Positions 1 through 8,751 of a DNA stretch of 64,000 bases are shown one piece after another. The DNA is taken from contig NZ_PCPZ01000006.1 of assembly GCF_002979865.1 (NCBI RefSeq), positions 1 to 64,000 on the forward strand, written 5' to 3'. The translations under genes were made by a program, and so were the position numbers. Under the pieces are notes generated by a model, which saw only the letters and a list, made by a program, of their open reading frames with translations, was not told the origin of the DNA and did not search any database. The DNA comes from Arthrobacter sp. MYb214. GTDB lineage: Bacteria > Actinomycetota > Actinomycetes > Actinomycetales > Micrococcaceae. Positions within the stretch are counted from its first letter, which is position 1, and each line of letters opens with the position of its first letter.

Positions 1-222
1 CGCCCGCCGATGGTGACTTCGGGGTTGCGTATTGGTACTCCGGCGTTGGCTACCCGTGGTTTCTCGGAGGCTGCGTTCGCTGAGGTTGCGGAGATCATTG
101 CACAGACGTTGATTGCTGGTGCTGAGGGTAATACGGCGGTGTTGCCGGAGCTGAAGGATCGTGTTCTGAAGCTTGCCGCGGCCCACCCGCTGTACCCGGA
201 ACTGGCTAAGGTTTCCGAGTAG
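1..222 (+). CDS. glyA: Serine hydroxymethyltransferase, C-terminal end (partial)
   Basis: This is the last 73 codons of a gene that starts before the window; the open frame runs in from base 1 ([20 protein letters not shown]) and stops at 220-222. The segment [16 protein letters not shown] is the conserved C-terminal domain motif of GlyA, the PLP enzyme that converts serine and tetrahydrofolate to glycine and methylene-tetrahydrofolate in the cytoplasm. Codons are GGT/GCT/GTT-rich and so lower in GC3 than most of the window, as expected of a highly expressed gene. The serine dehydratase sdaA follows 185 bp downstream, so two serine-consuming enzymes are adjacent. Identity is confident, although only about a sixth of the protein is visible. 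Confidence 0.93.
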   Translation, partial: RPPMVTSGLRIGTPALATRGFSEAAFAEVAEIIAQTLIAGAEGNTAVLPELKDRVLKLAAAHPLYPELAKVSE

Positions 223-239
223 CATCATCTGATTAGGAT

Positions 240-280
240 GTGGGCCCGGAAGGTGGAAATACTCGCTTTTCGGGCCCGCG
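240..280 (+). terminator. Probable terminator after glyA
   Basis: GTGGGCCCG (240-248) can pair with CGGGCCCGC (271-279) with one G-U pair, enclosing an A/T-richer loop. It lies 18 bp after the glyA stop. The T-run after the stem is poor (GGTCTTTC), so it could also act by another mechanism. Confidence 0.5.
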
Positions 281-292
281 GTCTTTCAACAT

Positions 293-341
293 CCAGAGGT
301 CCAGGCGCTGCACGGTACGTGCGGTGGCCGCAAGCCTCTGG
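293..341 (+). promoter_or_regulatory. Structured leader element upstream of sdaA
   Basis: An outer stem CCAGAGG (293-299)/CCTCTGG (335-341) encloses a perfect inner hairpin GCACG-GTA-CGTGC (310-322). It sits between the glyA terminator and the sdaA ribosome site (AAGGA near 392-396). It does not match the glycine riboswitch core that I know. It could be an RNA regulatory element or simply an operator or chance fold. Confidence 0.35.
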
Positions 342-407
342 AACCACACTCCACAGATCCGGGGCAGAAGCTCTCGGATTACCCAAGTTCTAAGGATGTG
401 ACCCGCT

Positions 408-1817
408 ATGGCGGTTAGCGTATTCGATCTTTTCTCGGTTGGCATCGGACCGTCTTCCAGCCATACCGTGGGACCAATGCGTGCAGCACACGCATTCATT
501 GCCCAAGTAATCCGAGAAGGCCAACTGGACGCACTGGAAAATATCCGTGTTGATGTCTACGGATCCCTGGCCGCTACCGGACGCGGCCACGGCACCTTCA
601 CTGCCATCATGCTGGGGCTTGAAGGCTTCGAACCTGAAACCGTGCTGCCATCACAGGTCGATGACCGTCTGGCGGACATGGAAGCCACTGGAATCCTCCA
701 CCTGGCCGAACAGCTTGATCAGCGCAAGGACCTGAACTACAAGGTCGAAGACATGATCCAGCATCCGCTCACCGTACTGCCACGCCACACCAACGGCGTG
801 AAGTTCATTGCCCTCGACGCTGACGGCAACGAAATCGCCAACGAGACCTTCTTCTCCGTAGGCGGCGGCTTCATCGTGCGCGAAGGCGCCGAAGACCGCA
901 TCGAGAAGAACCTCGAAGAGAAGCTGAACAAGCAGCCCTATCCCTTCACCACGGCAGCCAAGCTGCTGGAACATGTGAAGGAAACCGGCCTGTCCATTGC
1001 CGACATCATGATGGCCAACGAAATGGCTTACCGGTCCCGCGACGAGATCCGCAACGGCCTGGTCCACATCTACGAAGTGATGGAAGACTGCAAGGATTCC
1101 GCGCTGGAACGCACCGGCGTGCTGCCCGGCGGCTTGAAAGTTCGCCGCCGTGCGCCGGAATGGCATGAACGCCTGCGCAAGGAAGACAAGGACCGGGATC
1201 CGGTCTACTGGCAGGAATGGATCAACCTCGTTGCGCTGGCCGTCAATGAGGAGAACGCCTCCGGCGGACGCGTGGTCACCGCTCCGACCAACGGCGCAGC
1301 GGGCATCATCCCAGCCGTGCTGTTCTACGCCACCCACTACGCACCGGGCGCAAAGTACTGGAATGAGGAGGAAAAGCACGACGCTGTCGTACGCTTCCTG
1401 CTCACCGCTGGTGCCGTCGGCGTGCTGTACAAGGAGCAGGCATCGATCTCCGGCGCCGAAGTCGGCTGCCAGGGCGAAGTCGGTTCGGCATCATCGATGG
1501 CTGCTGGCGGCCTGGCCGAAATTCTTGGCGGCACCCCAGCGCAGGTAGAGAACGCAGCGGAAATCGCCATGGAACACAACCTTGGCCTGACCTGCGACCC
1601 GATCGGCGGACTGGTCCAGATCCCTTGCATCGAACGCAACGCCATCGCTGCTTCCAAGGCAGTGAACGCGGCGAAGATGGCGCTGATGGGCGACGGCGAA
1701 CACCACGTCACCTTGGATGAAGTCATTATCACCATGCGCGAAACCGGCAAGGACATGAGCGACAAGTACAAGGAAACTGCGATGGGCGGCCTGGCCGTCA
1801 ACGTGGTGGAATGCTGA
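408..1817 (+). CDS. sdaA: L-serine ammonia-lyase (L-serine dehydratase), iron-sulfur, single-chain type
   Basis: The 469-residue product deaminates L-serine to pyruvate and ammonia using an oxygen-labile 4Fe-4S cluster. The N-terminal beta domain begins with [20 protein letters not shown], the hallmark of the family, and the alpha domain follows from about residue 190. Candidate cluster cysteines lie in [18 protein letters not shown] and QIPCIERN. The length matches the one-chain bacterial SdaA/SdaB type, whereas the Bacillus enzyme is split in two. The ATG at 408 has AAGGA about 12 bp upstream and puts the family N-terminus exactly at the start. It lies directly downstream of glyA and behind a structured leader, which suggests control by serine or glycine supply. 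A strong stem-loop ends the unit. Confidence 0.96.
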   Translation: MAVSVFDLFSVGIGPSSSHTVGPMRAAHAFIAQVIREGQLDALENIRVDVYGSLAATGRGHGTFTAIMLGLEGFEPETVLPSQVDDRLADMEATGILHLAEQLDQRKDLNYKVEDMIQHPLTVLPRHTNGVKFIALDADGNEIANETFFSVGGGFIVREGAEDRIEKNLEEKLNKQPYPFTTAAKLLEHVKETGLSIADIMMANEMAYRSRDEIRNGLVHIYEVMEDCKDSALERTGVLPGGLKVRRRAPEWHERLRKEDKDRDPVYWQEWINLVALAVNEENASGGRVVTAPTNGAAGIIPAVLFYATHYAPGAKYWNEEEKHDAVVRFLLTAGAVGVLYKEQASISGAEVGCQGEVGSASSMAAGGLAEILGGTPAQVENAAEIAMEHNLGLTCDPIGGLVQIPCIERNAIAASKAVNAAKMALMGDGEHHVTLDEVIITMRETGKDMSDKYKETAMGGLAVNVVEC

Positions 1818-1837
1818 TTTCCCAGTAACGCATGACC

Positions 1838-1880
1838 CAGTTCGGGAGGCCTGCACTGCAGACCTCCCGAACTGTTTAAA
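1838..1880 (+). terminator. Terminator after sdaA
   Basis: A perfect 12-bp stem CAGTTCGGGAGG (1838-1849)/CCTCCCGAACTG (1863-1874), followed by TTTAAATG, lies 20 bp after the sdaA stop. Confidence 0.8.
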
Positions 1881-1975
1881 TGTGATCTTGGCCCCCAAGT
1901 CCGGCAATTCCCAGCCATAGCTGATAGAACTGGGACTAGGCCTGATGCGCGCTAGCGCAAACCAGTTTCGAGGAG

Positions 1976-2178
1976 GTGAGTGTCGTGGAAGACAGTTCTA
2001 GTCGATCTATGCACACGAACTCACCCGGACGCTCGTAGCCGAATCAGCCGAATCTGGCAGCATCCCGCCATGGGATCCCAACGAGTTCGTGACTCTTGTA
2101 CATGTCACCGGCGCCTGGTCCTGCACGCAAATACTGACTGATTTATCTCCCTGTATTCATGGGGTGGTCAAGCGGTGA
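1976..2178 (+). pseudogene. Possible decayed small ORF in the sdaA-mgtE gap
   Basis: The 416-bp gap between sdaA and mgtE contains a strong GAGGAGG-like ribosome site (1969-1976) overlapping a GTG at 1976. That frame opens with VSVVEDSSSRS and stops at about 2036. The +1-shifted frame is open from 2002 to a TGA at 2178, has no start codon of its own, and reads like real protein (ELTRTLVAESAESGSIPPW then DPNEFVTLVHVTGAW). A single-base frameshift near 2005 would join them into a product of about 65 residues. I do not recognise a family. It may be a pseudogene, a sequencing frameshift or chance. The rest of the gap holds only the sdaA terminator. Confidence 0.3.
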
Positions 2179-2233
2179 GAAGTTGCTGGCAGGCTTGTAT
2201 TCACGCGCCAAATGAACCATTTGGACCAAAATC

Positions 2234-3589
2234 ATGTTTTCTCCAGAAAAGGTAGACTTCTCTACTATTTCGCGAGCCTTGCGCTCCCATCTCAATCACG
2301 CAGAATTCCAGCTCGCGGCAGGGCTGCTGGGCGGTCTGCACATCGCCCAGACCATTGAGCACCTCGAAGCACTGGATGCCACGGAGGCTGCCCTGGCCTA
2401 CCGGCTGCTTGACAAGCAGACCGCGGTACTGGTCTTCCAGGAACTCGACGCCCCGGTGCAAGCCGACCTGGTGCGGGCGCTGCAGTCGCAGACCGTCATC
2501 GATGCCTTCGCCCAACTCCCCGCCGCGGGACGGGTAGCGCTGCTCGATGAACTGCCAGCGATGGTGGCCACGAAACTGCTGGCAGGGCTGCCGACGGCCA
2601 CGCGCCAGGAAACCGGAATCCTGCTGGGCTATCCGGAATCAAGCGCCGGCAGGGCGATGTCCCCGGATTTCATCTCGACCCACCCGCAGCTGTCTGTGGC
2701 CGAAACCCTGGAACGCATCAGCGCACGCCTCGGGAACTGCGAGAACGCGCAGCACATCCTGGTGATCGATGATGAACGCCGGCTGCTTGGCACCATCAAG
2801 CTCAGCGAGTTGCTCACCGAGCCGGCCGGGACAACGATCGGAGAACTGTGCACCCAGAGCCCGGTCGTCCAGGCCTGCGAGCCGGAGACGAGCGCGGCAC
2901 GGGTGGTGGTGGATCGGAAGGCAGGGATGCTCCCGGTGCTTGATCGGGAAGATCGCCTGCTGGGAGTGCTGACCTTGCCCATGGCGATCGCGATCCTAGA
3001 GGATGCCGAAGAGCGCCGCTCCGCGTACGGCTCCGGAACGGATCCGCTCTTCCGCCCTTACCTGGGGACGCCATTGCGCCACCTGGTGAAGGCGCGCGTC
3101 ATCTGGCTGCTGGTCCTGGCTATCGGCGCCACCTTGACGGTCAAGGTGCTGTCCAGTTTCGAGCAGACACTGGAGTCGATGGTGGTGCTTAGCTTGTTCA
3201 TCCCCTTGATCGTGGGCATTGGCGGGAACACCGGCAACCAGGCGGCGACCACTGTCACCCGTGCGCTGGCCATGGGTGATGTGCGGGGAAGCGACTTCTG
3301 GCGGGTGCTGATGCGCGAGGTGCGAATCGGAGCGGTCCTGGGACTGTGCCTGGGCGCCATAGCGCTGGTGGTGGCCGGGAGCATTTTCGAACTGCGCATC
3401 GGATTGGTGATAGGCATCAGCCTGGTGGCACTGTGCAGCATTGCTGCCGCTGTCGGCGGGGTGATGCCGATCATCGGTAAATTCTTCAAGGTTGATCCTG
3501 CGGTATTTTCCAACCCCTTCATTTCAACCTTCGTGGATGCCGCCGGGCTGATCGTCTACCTGTCGGTGGCCGTGCTGATTCTTGGATAG
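2234..3589 (+). CDS. mgtE: MgtE-family magnesium transporter
   Basis: The 451-residue inner-membrane Mg2+ channel has the standard order: an N-terminal superhelical MgtE_N domain (about 20-130), a CBS pair (about 135-255; LVIDDERRLLGTIKLSELL and MLPVLDREDRLLGVLTLP) that senses cytosolic Mg2+ and gates the pore, and a five-helix membrane domain (about 285-451). The TM2 segment VGIGGNTGNQAATTVTRALA is the diagnostic pore motif. Length is normal. The ATG at 2234 has only a weak ribosome site, but the N-terminal domain starts soon after it, so a large shift is unlikely. I saw no recognisable M-box or ykoK leader in the preceding 400 bp. Confidence 0.94.
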   Translation: MFSPEKVDFSTISRALRSHLNHAEFQLAAGLLGGLHIAQTIEHLEALDATEAALAYRLLDKQTAVLVFQELDAPVQADLVRALQSQTVIDAFAQLPAAGRVALLDELPAMVATKLLAGLPTATRQETGILLGYPESSAGRAMSPDFISTHPQLSVAETLERISARLGNCENAQHILVIDDERRLLGTIKLSELLTEPAGTTIGELCTQSPVVQACEPETSAARVVVDRKAGMLPVLDREDRLLGVLTLPMAIAILEDAEERRSAYGSGTDPLFRPYLGTPLRHLVKARVIWLLVLAIGATLTVKVLSSFEQTLESMVVLSLFIPLIVGIGGNTGNQAATTVTRALAMGDVRGSDFWRVLMREVRIGAVLGLCLGAIALVVAGSIFELRIGLVIGISLVALCSIAAAVGGVMPIIGKFFKVDPAVFSNPFISTFVDAAGLIVYLSVAVLILG

Positions 3590-3601
3590 CCTGCAGCTGC
3601 A

Positions 3602-3634
3602 CTGGGGTGCGCGGAATAAATTCGCGCACCCCAG
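3602..3634 (+). terminator. Stem-loop after mgtE
   Basis: A perfect 12-bp inverted repeat CTGGGGTGCGCG (3602-3613)/CGCGCACCCCAG (3623-3634) with a 9-nt A/T loop lies 12 bp after the mgtE stop. No U-run follows. It would fall inside the coding region if the next gene began at 3582, which supports the later start at 3648. Confidence 0.65.
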
Positions 3635-3647
3635 CGTCGTAACAGGT

Positions 3648-4757
3648 ATGCCTCATAGCAAGCTCTTTACTGAATTTACCGTCCCGGCCAGAAGCGGAGC
3701 AGGCCTGAAGCTTCGCAACCGCGTCGTGCTTCCGCCGATGTGCCAGTATTCCGTGGAAAAACGCGACGGCGTTCCAACGACCTGGCACTTGGCTCACCTG
3801 GGTTCCATGGCCCATGGCGGATACTCCTTGGTGATCGCCGAAGCAACTGCGGTGGCAGCTGAAGGCAGGATCTCGGATCGCGATACCGGCCTGTGGAATG
3901 ACGAGCAGGCCGAAGCCTGGAAACCGATTGCCCAATACATCCGCGCCCATGGGGCAGCCGCCGGCGTGCAGCTGGCGCACGCCGGAGCCAAGGCATCGAC
4001 CTATGGCTGGCTCAAGGATCTTGAAGAAGCTGGAAAATCCGGCAGCATCAGCGCGGAAGATGGCGGCTGGGAGACCTTCACTTCCTCGCCCAGCGAGCTC
4101 TACGGGCTGAAGCCAGCTACCGCGATGAGCGTGGAACAGATCCAGGCATCGGTGCAGGACTGGGCTGATGCGGCTAAGCGTGCCGACGCGGCCGGATTCG
4201 ACCTGATCCAGATCCATGCCGCGCACGGCTACCTGGTGCACCAATTCCTGTCGCCGCTGACCAATAAGCGCACCGACGAATACGGTGGCAGCTTCGAGAA
4301 TCGCACTCGATACCTGCGTGAAGTCATCGAGGCTGTGGCTGCCGTGTGGCCGGAAAACAAGGCCCTGGGCATTCGCTTCTCCGGAGAAGACTGGGTGGAC
4401 GATGGATGGAGCATTGCTGACACCGTTCGGATCGCCAAGGAACTCTACGGCTACGGTGTGCGCCACTTCGACCTCTCCAGTGCAGGAATTGGCAAGTTCA
4501 ACGGACCGTCTGGTCCGGGCTACCAAGTGCCGTTGGCTCAGGCAGTGAAGGAAGCGCTGCCCCAGGATGCCTTCGTTACCGCGGTCGGCGTCATCACCGA
4601 GCCGATGCAGGCAGAGCAGATCGTCGTGACCGGGCAAGCGGACGGCGTCTGCGTTGGGCGCGCTGCCCTGGGCGATCCGCAGTGGGCTAACCGTTCGGCG
4701 CAGGAATTGGGTGCACCGATGGCATTCCCCGCCCAATACTGGCGCGGCCGCTGGTAA
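3648..4757 (+). CDS. NADH:flavin oxidoreductase, old yellow enzyme (YqjM-like)
   Basis: This 369-residue FMN TIM-barrel enzyme reduces activated C=C bonds such as enones using NAD(P)H. Family marks are LKLRNRVVLPPMCQYS near the N-terminus (FMN site with the YqjM-class Cys), GVQLAHAGAKAS, the substrate pair in IHAAHGYLVHQFLSPLTN, and DEYGGSFENRTRYLREV. The C-terminal FMN phosphate site is in VGVITEPMQAEQIVVTGQAD plus VCVGRAALGDPQW. The CYS-containing PPMCQYS motif and length place it in the thermophilic-like/YqjM subgroup. An upstream in-frame ATG at 3582 would run through the mgtE stem-loop, so the ATG at 3648 is preferred. The natural substrate cannot be told from sequence. Confidence 0.9.
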   Translation: MPHSKLFTEFTVPARSGAGLKLRNRVVLPPMCQYSVEKRDGVPTTWHLAHLGSMAHGGYSLVIAEATAVAAEGRISDRDTGLWNDEQAEAWKPIAQYIRAHGAAAGVQLAHAGAKASTYGWLKDLEEAGKSGSISAEDGGWETFTSSPSELYGLKPATAMSVEQIQASVQDWADAAKRADAAGFDLIQIHAAHGYLVHQFLSPLTNKRTDEYGGSFENRTRYLREVIEAVAAVWPENKALGIRFSGEDWVDDGWSIADTVRIAKELYGYGVRHFDLSSAGIGKFNGPSGPGYQVPLAQAVKEALPQDAFVTAVGVITEPMQAEQIVVTGQADGVCVGRAALGDPQWANRSAQELGAPMAFPAQYWRGRW

Positions 4758-4897
4758 ACGCAAGTTGCCATGCTGATTTCATCCAAACAACGACATAGTT
4801 TCTGGTTACCTCTTCCAGCCACTGAATAGTGATGTTAGGTTAGTGCCACGGATCTAGTCGCACCGCGGCCAAGGGTCGCGTGCGGAAGGGAGTCAGC

Positions 4898-6028
4898 ATG
4901 GCACTACGCGCGGATTCTAATGGAATCGACGCTTCGCTCTATCGGAGAAACGGCTCGTGGAGCACAGCTCTCGTGGATGCATCGTTGGGAACCACTGCCG
5001 CCCAGGAAGCAGCAGACCGGCTTCCGGACGAGGTAGCCAAGCTGCTCAAGAGCCAGCAGGCGCAGCCCAGCGATGTCCAAGCACTGATCGGCGCACTGGA
5101 GCCAGCCCAGGGACTGCGAGCACCAGTAGCACGGTTCGTAGCTGTTCATGACGGCGAAATCGTCCTGAACGAAGTCATCCCAGGCCTCAAGGTCCAAACT
5201 TCATCGGTTGATGTGGGTCCGTTCCCGAACTTCACGGCGCTGGCCCGCGCCCGTGGCGGATCGTTCTCCTACCTCGTAGCTGAAGTCAGCAAGGACGGAG
5301 GCGAGGTGCACCTCTACAATACGGCGTCACCTGAACGCCTGGGCAGCCGTGGCATCGTCGGGTTGCCCGAGGAAATCCACCATGCACGCAAGGTGCCCGG
5401 GGAATACGACCAGCCCAAGGCGCAGGCCGCCGCCGATGAGATGGCTCGTCGAAACGCTGACGAAGTTGCCGAGCTGATCAGTGAAATGTCCAACGAGAAC
5501 TACGTCCGCCTGATCATTCTTTCGGGCGACATCAAGGCTCGTGAACTAGTGCTCGGGGCAGTACCCGTGGCGCTCAAGGACTATGTAGAAGTCATCGACT
5601 CGCATACGCGCACCGGGGGTGCGGACACCAAGCAAGTCGATGCCCAAATCACCAAGCTTGTAGAGGAAGTGAAAGCCAAGTCCCTGGCTGAATTGGAATC
5701 GAAGATCGCTGCGCAGTCCGGCAACGGCAAAGCGCAGCTTGCTGTCGGTCTCGATGAAGTTGTCACTGCGCTCCAATCGGCGCAAGCCGAAATGGTGCTG
5801 GTTGGACAGTACCAAAGCGAGCATACCCTTCGCGCCTTGAGCGCCGAACCATGGATTGCCCATCAGGACGGAGATGACCATGCAGAGTTGGTCGTCGGGG
5901 AATGGCCGGCGCCAGAAGTGCTCCTGCGGGCCACTGCGCTGACCGATGCCAGCATTCGCTATGTACCGGATTCGGTGATTCCTGGCGGTGCAGGAATCGC
6001 AGCCTTGCTGCGCTGGGCCAAATCCTGA
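4898..6028 (+). CDS. baeRF2 / Rv2629-family protein (eRF1/Vms1-like fold)
   Basis: The 376-residue soluble protein resembles the actinobacterial Rv2629 family, bacterial relatives of archaeo-eukaryotic release factor and Vms1 domains (baeRF2). Supporting features are the N-terminal stretch on a variable ligand loop, the central domain with HHARKVPGEYDQPKAQAAADEMARR, VRLIILSGDIKARELVLGAVP, and the C-terminal eRF1-like domain ending IPGGAGIAALLRW. Proposed roles of the family in ribosome rescue or peptidyl-tRNA hydrolysis are inference from fold. An in-frame ATG at 4880 exists, but GGAAGGGA (4881-4888) sits correctly for the ATG at 4898 (MALRADSNG). It is a single gene with its own terminator. 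Mycobacterial homologues respond to hypoxia; nothing in the promoter here shows such control. Confidence 0.72.
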   Translation: MALRADSNGIDASLYRRNGSWSTALVDASLGTTAAQEAADRLPDEVAKLLKSQQAQPSDVQALIGALEPAQGLRAPVARFVAVHDGEIVLNEVIPGLKVQTSSVDVGPFPNFTALARARGGSFSYLVAEVSKDGGEVHLYNTASPERLGSRGIVGLPEEIHHARKVPGEYDQPKAQAAADEMARRNADEVAELISEMSNENYVRLIILSGDIKARELVLGAVPVALKDYVEVIDSHTRTGGADTKQVDAQITKLVEEVKAKSLAELESKIAAQSGNGKAQLAVGLDEVVTALQSAQAEMVLVGQYQSEHTLRALSAEPWIAHQDGDDHAELVVGEWPAPEVLLRATALTDASIRYVPDSVIPGGAGIAALLRWAKS

Positions 6029-6043
6029 ACAGTTCATTAAAAG

Positions 6044-6082
6044 AAACGATCCGCACAGGAAATCCTGCGCGGATCGTTTTTT
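6044..6082 (+). terminator. Bidirectional terminator
   Basis: AAACGATCCGC (6044-6054) pairs with GCGGATCGTTT (6069-6079), with a further CAGG/CCTG stem inside and TTTTTT at the end on the + side. It separates the convergent baeRF2 and CPBP protease genes. Confidence 0.88.
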
Positions 6083-6102
6083 GCGTTCCAGCTATCTGGT
6101 GC

Positions 6103-7245
6103 CTAGCGATCTGACGGGCCGGCTGCCGGGGGAGCCGGTGGGGAAACATCTGAACCGTGATCGGAGTTCTGCTGCTGTCCAGGCTGGTAGGCCGGAGGAG
6201 CCCAGTAGGCCTGGCTAGGGTGAACCGGTGGCTGGTTCATCTGCCAAGGCTGCAGCATCGGACGGCGCTCTGCTGCTGGAATCGGGCCTGCCGTACGCGC
6301 AATGCCTTGCCTGTCTGCCAGCTTCACCAGCACGAAGGTCAATAGGGCCATGAAGCACACCGAGAAGACCAGCGAGACCGGGTTGGATTCCGTGGCGTTC
6401 AGATCAACTACGCCCATTGCACCGAGCAGGAACAAGAAGGTGTTGTTGATGATGTGCATCGCCATCGCTGCTTCAAGCCCACCGGTGCGCCAGGTCAGAT
6501 AGCCTGCCGCGATAGCGAACGCCGCCACATCGAGAAGCCCCCAGACATCGTAGAGATGGCCGATGGTGAAGAAGGGAACTGGAAGCAGGATGGCGAACAG
6601 TGGATGCTTCAGCCAGCTGCCGATGACCTGCATGAACGCGCCACGGAAAACAAGCTCTTCAGCTGCGCACTGGAAGGGCGTCAAGAGGATCACCAGCAGG
6701 GCATAGAACAGCGGATCGGCCGGCAGGCTGCTCGCCGGCACGGGTTCGGACTCGCCAATGCCCAAGGCGCCCAACCCGAAACTCAGCCCGAAATACACTG
6801 CGAACAAGATGGCGCTGGCACCCAACACCAGGCCGAACCAGCGCCAGCGCAATTTGCCGGCGACCGATATCAGCAAGCCGACAGGCTTGGGTCCGATGAG
6901 CAAGTAGGCGAGGTAGACCGCCGGGATCATGATGATCAGGGAGACCATGGTCATCGAGAAGTCCGTCGCCGTGGCCATGTTCAGGGTTGGATCCATGAGG
7001 AACTGATCGGGAGCCTCATCTGGATTCTCCGCAGCCCACGTCAGCGGGTTCATGATCAGTGCAATGAACATCGCCAGTATGGCGATGAGCAATGCCGCGC
7101 CGTAGAAGCCAATGCCGATGCCGGTGAACGCCAGCGGCCTCCACCAGCGGTAGTTCTCACTGCGTCTCATTAGGCGATGGAACGAATAGTTCATCTCAAC
7201 CTCGGCGCCTTGCGGCAAGGGTGGCTGGTTCATTGGCAAGCTCAT
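6103..7245 (-). CDS. CPBP-family intramembrane glutamic protease (CAAX-protease-like)
   Basis: The 380-residue polytopic membrane protein has about eight hydrophobic segments. The catalytic motif AAEELVFRGAF (EExxxR) lies near residue 200, followed by FTIGHLYD with the second-motif His and by AMHIINNTFLF, together the ABI/CPBP (Rce1-like) signature. The C-terminal 60 residues form a Pro/Gln-rich cytoplasmic tail (PWQMNQPPVHPSQAYWAPP), a common actinobacterial addition. Substrates are unknown; bacterial relatives act in bacteriocin immunity or protein processing. Its start codon abuts the divergent YibE/F gene, so the two share one short promoter region unless the latter starts later, as proposed here. 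Confidence 0.88.
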   Translation of the reverse strand: MSLPMNQPPLPQGAEVEMNYSFHRLMRRSENYRWWRPLAFTGIGIGFYGAALLIAILAMFIALIMNPLTWAAENPDEAPDQFLMDPTLNMATATDFSMTMVSLIIMIPAVYLAYLLIGPKPVGLLISVAGKLRWRWFGLVLGASAILFAVYFGLSFGLGALGIGESEPVPASSLPADPLFYALLVILLTPFQCAAEELVFRGAFMQVIGSWLKHPLFAILLPVPFFTIGHLYDVWGLLDVAAFAIAAGYLTWRTGGLEAAMAMHIINNTFLFLLGAMGVVDLNATESNPVSLVFSVCFMALLTFVLVKLADRQGIARTAGPIPAAERRPMLQPWQMNQPPVHPSQAYWAPPAYQPGQQQNSDHGSDVSPPAPPAAGPSDR

Positions 7246-7429
7246 GGCTCAATTCTCCCGTTCCGCAGTGTTTGAAGGTATGAACCTTACGGAGGATTTA
7301 TCGGGTCATCCTTTTGAATATCCAGGACCAGCTCTTCGCAACGCGGTCGGCATCCAAGGCAAACTCCAATGGGCTAGCTCTTACACTGGGAAAGAACGAT
7401 TCGCCTTCTTTGATTTGGAGCAGCACCAC

Positions 7430-8683
7430 GTGGGCCATCATCACCATGACGAACCGATTTTGCAGGATCCCCGGCGCCGGCGGCGTGCCTCGATCATCTT
7501 ATGGGCGCTGCTTGCGCCTATCGGCGCCCTGGCCCTGGTCATGGTCATCTTGTTGTGGCCGCAAGGCAACTACGACAAGTTTGCCCTGAATGGAGCCATG
7601 GACACTACCGGTGGCGCAACGATGGAAGTGGGCACTGTCACGCGCAGCACAGTCCAGGACTGCCCGTCTTCCCAAGGGTTGGAAGAAGTTGGTGGCAAGG
7701 TTCTCGAATGCCAAGTCACCTACGTGATGCCCGAATCCGGAGGCGCGGAGATCCAATTGGAAATCCCACCGGAAATGCTGCAATCACGTGATGCGCGCGC
7801 GGGCGACAGCATTCGATACCTTGATCTCTCCGCGGTGGACACCACCAGCGGCAGCCCGTACGTATTCGTTGACTTCGTGCGCACTTTGCCCATGGCACTG
7901 CTGGCCATCGCCTATGGCGTGGTCGTGGTGCTGGTCGCCGGATGGCGCGGCACGCGGGCGATGATCGGCTTGGTCGGTGGCATCGCCTTCATGATCATCT
8001 TCATGGTTCCGGCCTTGCTTGAAGGCGGCAATCCGGTCCTGGTGGGACTCACCGGTTCTACCGCCATCATGTTTGTCGCGTTGTATTTCGCCCATGGTCT
8101 GAACGCGAAAACATCCACAGCGCTGCTGGGAACGCTCTTTGGCCTGGCGGTGACCGCGGCGATGGTGCTTTGGTTGACCGATGCGGCCGCTTTGACTGGA
8201 GCCAACGATGAATCGGCAATCACCCTATCGACGGTGGCCCCGCAAATTTCCCTGCCCGGCTTGCTGATCTGCGGCGTGCTGGTTGGCGGCATGGGTGTGC
8301 TCAATGACGTGACAATTACCCAGTCGGCAACCGTCTGGGAACTGGCAGAGAGCACGCCCAAGGCCTCGGCCAGGGAACTGTTCTTCCGCGGCATGCGCAT
8401 CGGCCGGGACCATATCGCTTCGACCGTATACACCATCGCCTTCGCCTACGCCGGTGCGGCCCTGCCGGTGCTGGCCATTGCGGCGCTGAGCAACCAGAGT
8501 TTCGGGGTCACCCTCGGCTCCGGCGCCATGGCTGAAGAGGTCATCCGAATCCTGATTGGTTCCATCGGATTGGTATTGGCGATCCCGGTAACCACCGCCA
8601 TTGCAGTGATGGTGGTGAAAGCTACCGGCACCGGTGGTGCCCACGGCAAGCGGGCTTTGCAGAGTGTAACCTCCGACTCCTAG
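7430..8683 (+). CDS. YibE/F-family membrane protein
   Basis: The 417-residue product has one N-terminal membrane segment (RRASIILWALLAPIGALALV), an external domain of about 100 residues, then seven or so helices typical of YibE/F (PMALLAIAYGVVVVLVAGWRG; GMGVLNDVTITQSATVWEL is the family's strongest block). The function is not established. The frame is open from an ATG at 7244, but that start would overlap the divergent protease start codon. GTG at 7430 has GGAG 9 bp upstream and gives MGHHHHDEPILQ, the His-rich beginning usual in actinobacterial homologues, so it is chosen; TTG at 7415 is an alternative. It is followed by a Zur-type region and a zinc lipoprotein, which with the His-rich start hints at metal handling (inference). 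Confidence 0.82.
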   Translation: MGHHHHDEPILQDPRRRRRASIILWALLAPIGALALVMVILLWPQGNYDKFALNGAMDTTGGATMEVGTVTRSTVQDCPSSQGLEEVGGKVLECQVTYVMPESGGAEIQLEIPPEMLQSRDARAGDSIRYLDLSAVDTTSGSPYVFVDFVRTLPMALLAIAYGVVVVLVAGWRGTRAMIGLVGGIAFMIIFMVPALLEGGNPVLVGLTGSTAIMFVALYFAHGLNAKTSTALLGTLFGLAVTAAMVLWLTDAAALTGANDESAITLSTVAPQISLPGLLICGVLVGGMGVLNDVTITQSATVWELAESTPKASARELFFRGMRIGRDHIASTVYTIAFAYAGAALPVLAIAALSNQSFGVTLGSGAMAEEVIRILIGSIGLVLAIPVTTAIAVMVVKATGTGGAHGKRALQSVTSDS

Positions 8684-8684
8684 G

Positions 8685-8722
8685 TGCGAACCATTCTCAT
8701 ATGTAATGTAGAATAGTTCTCA
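8685..8722. promoter_or_regulatory. Two tandem Zur-like boxes
   Basis: Read on the minus strand, 8699-8685 is TGAGAATGGTTCGCA, matching 11 of 15 positions of the actinobacterial Zur consensus TGAAAATGATTTTCA. A weaker second site, TGAGAACTATTCTA, lies at 8722-8709. They are spaced about 23 bp centre to centre, directly upstream of the zinc lipoprotein gene and just after the YibE/F stop. Zinc-repressed expression is inferred. Confidence 0.6.
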
Positions 8723-8751
8723 ATAGCGATCCGATTTAGATGGAGACCACC

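Noticed and set aside
1881-2233. M-box (Mg2+ riboswitch) upstream of mgtE
   Set aside because: I could not find the conserved helices or loops; only a possible decayed ORF is seen.
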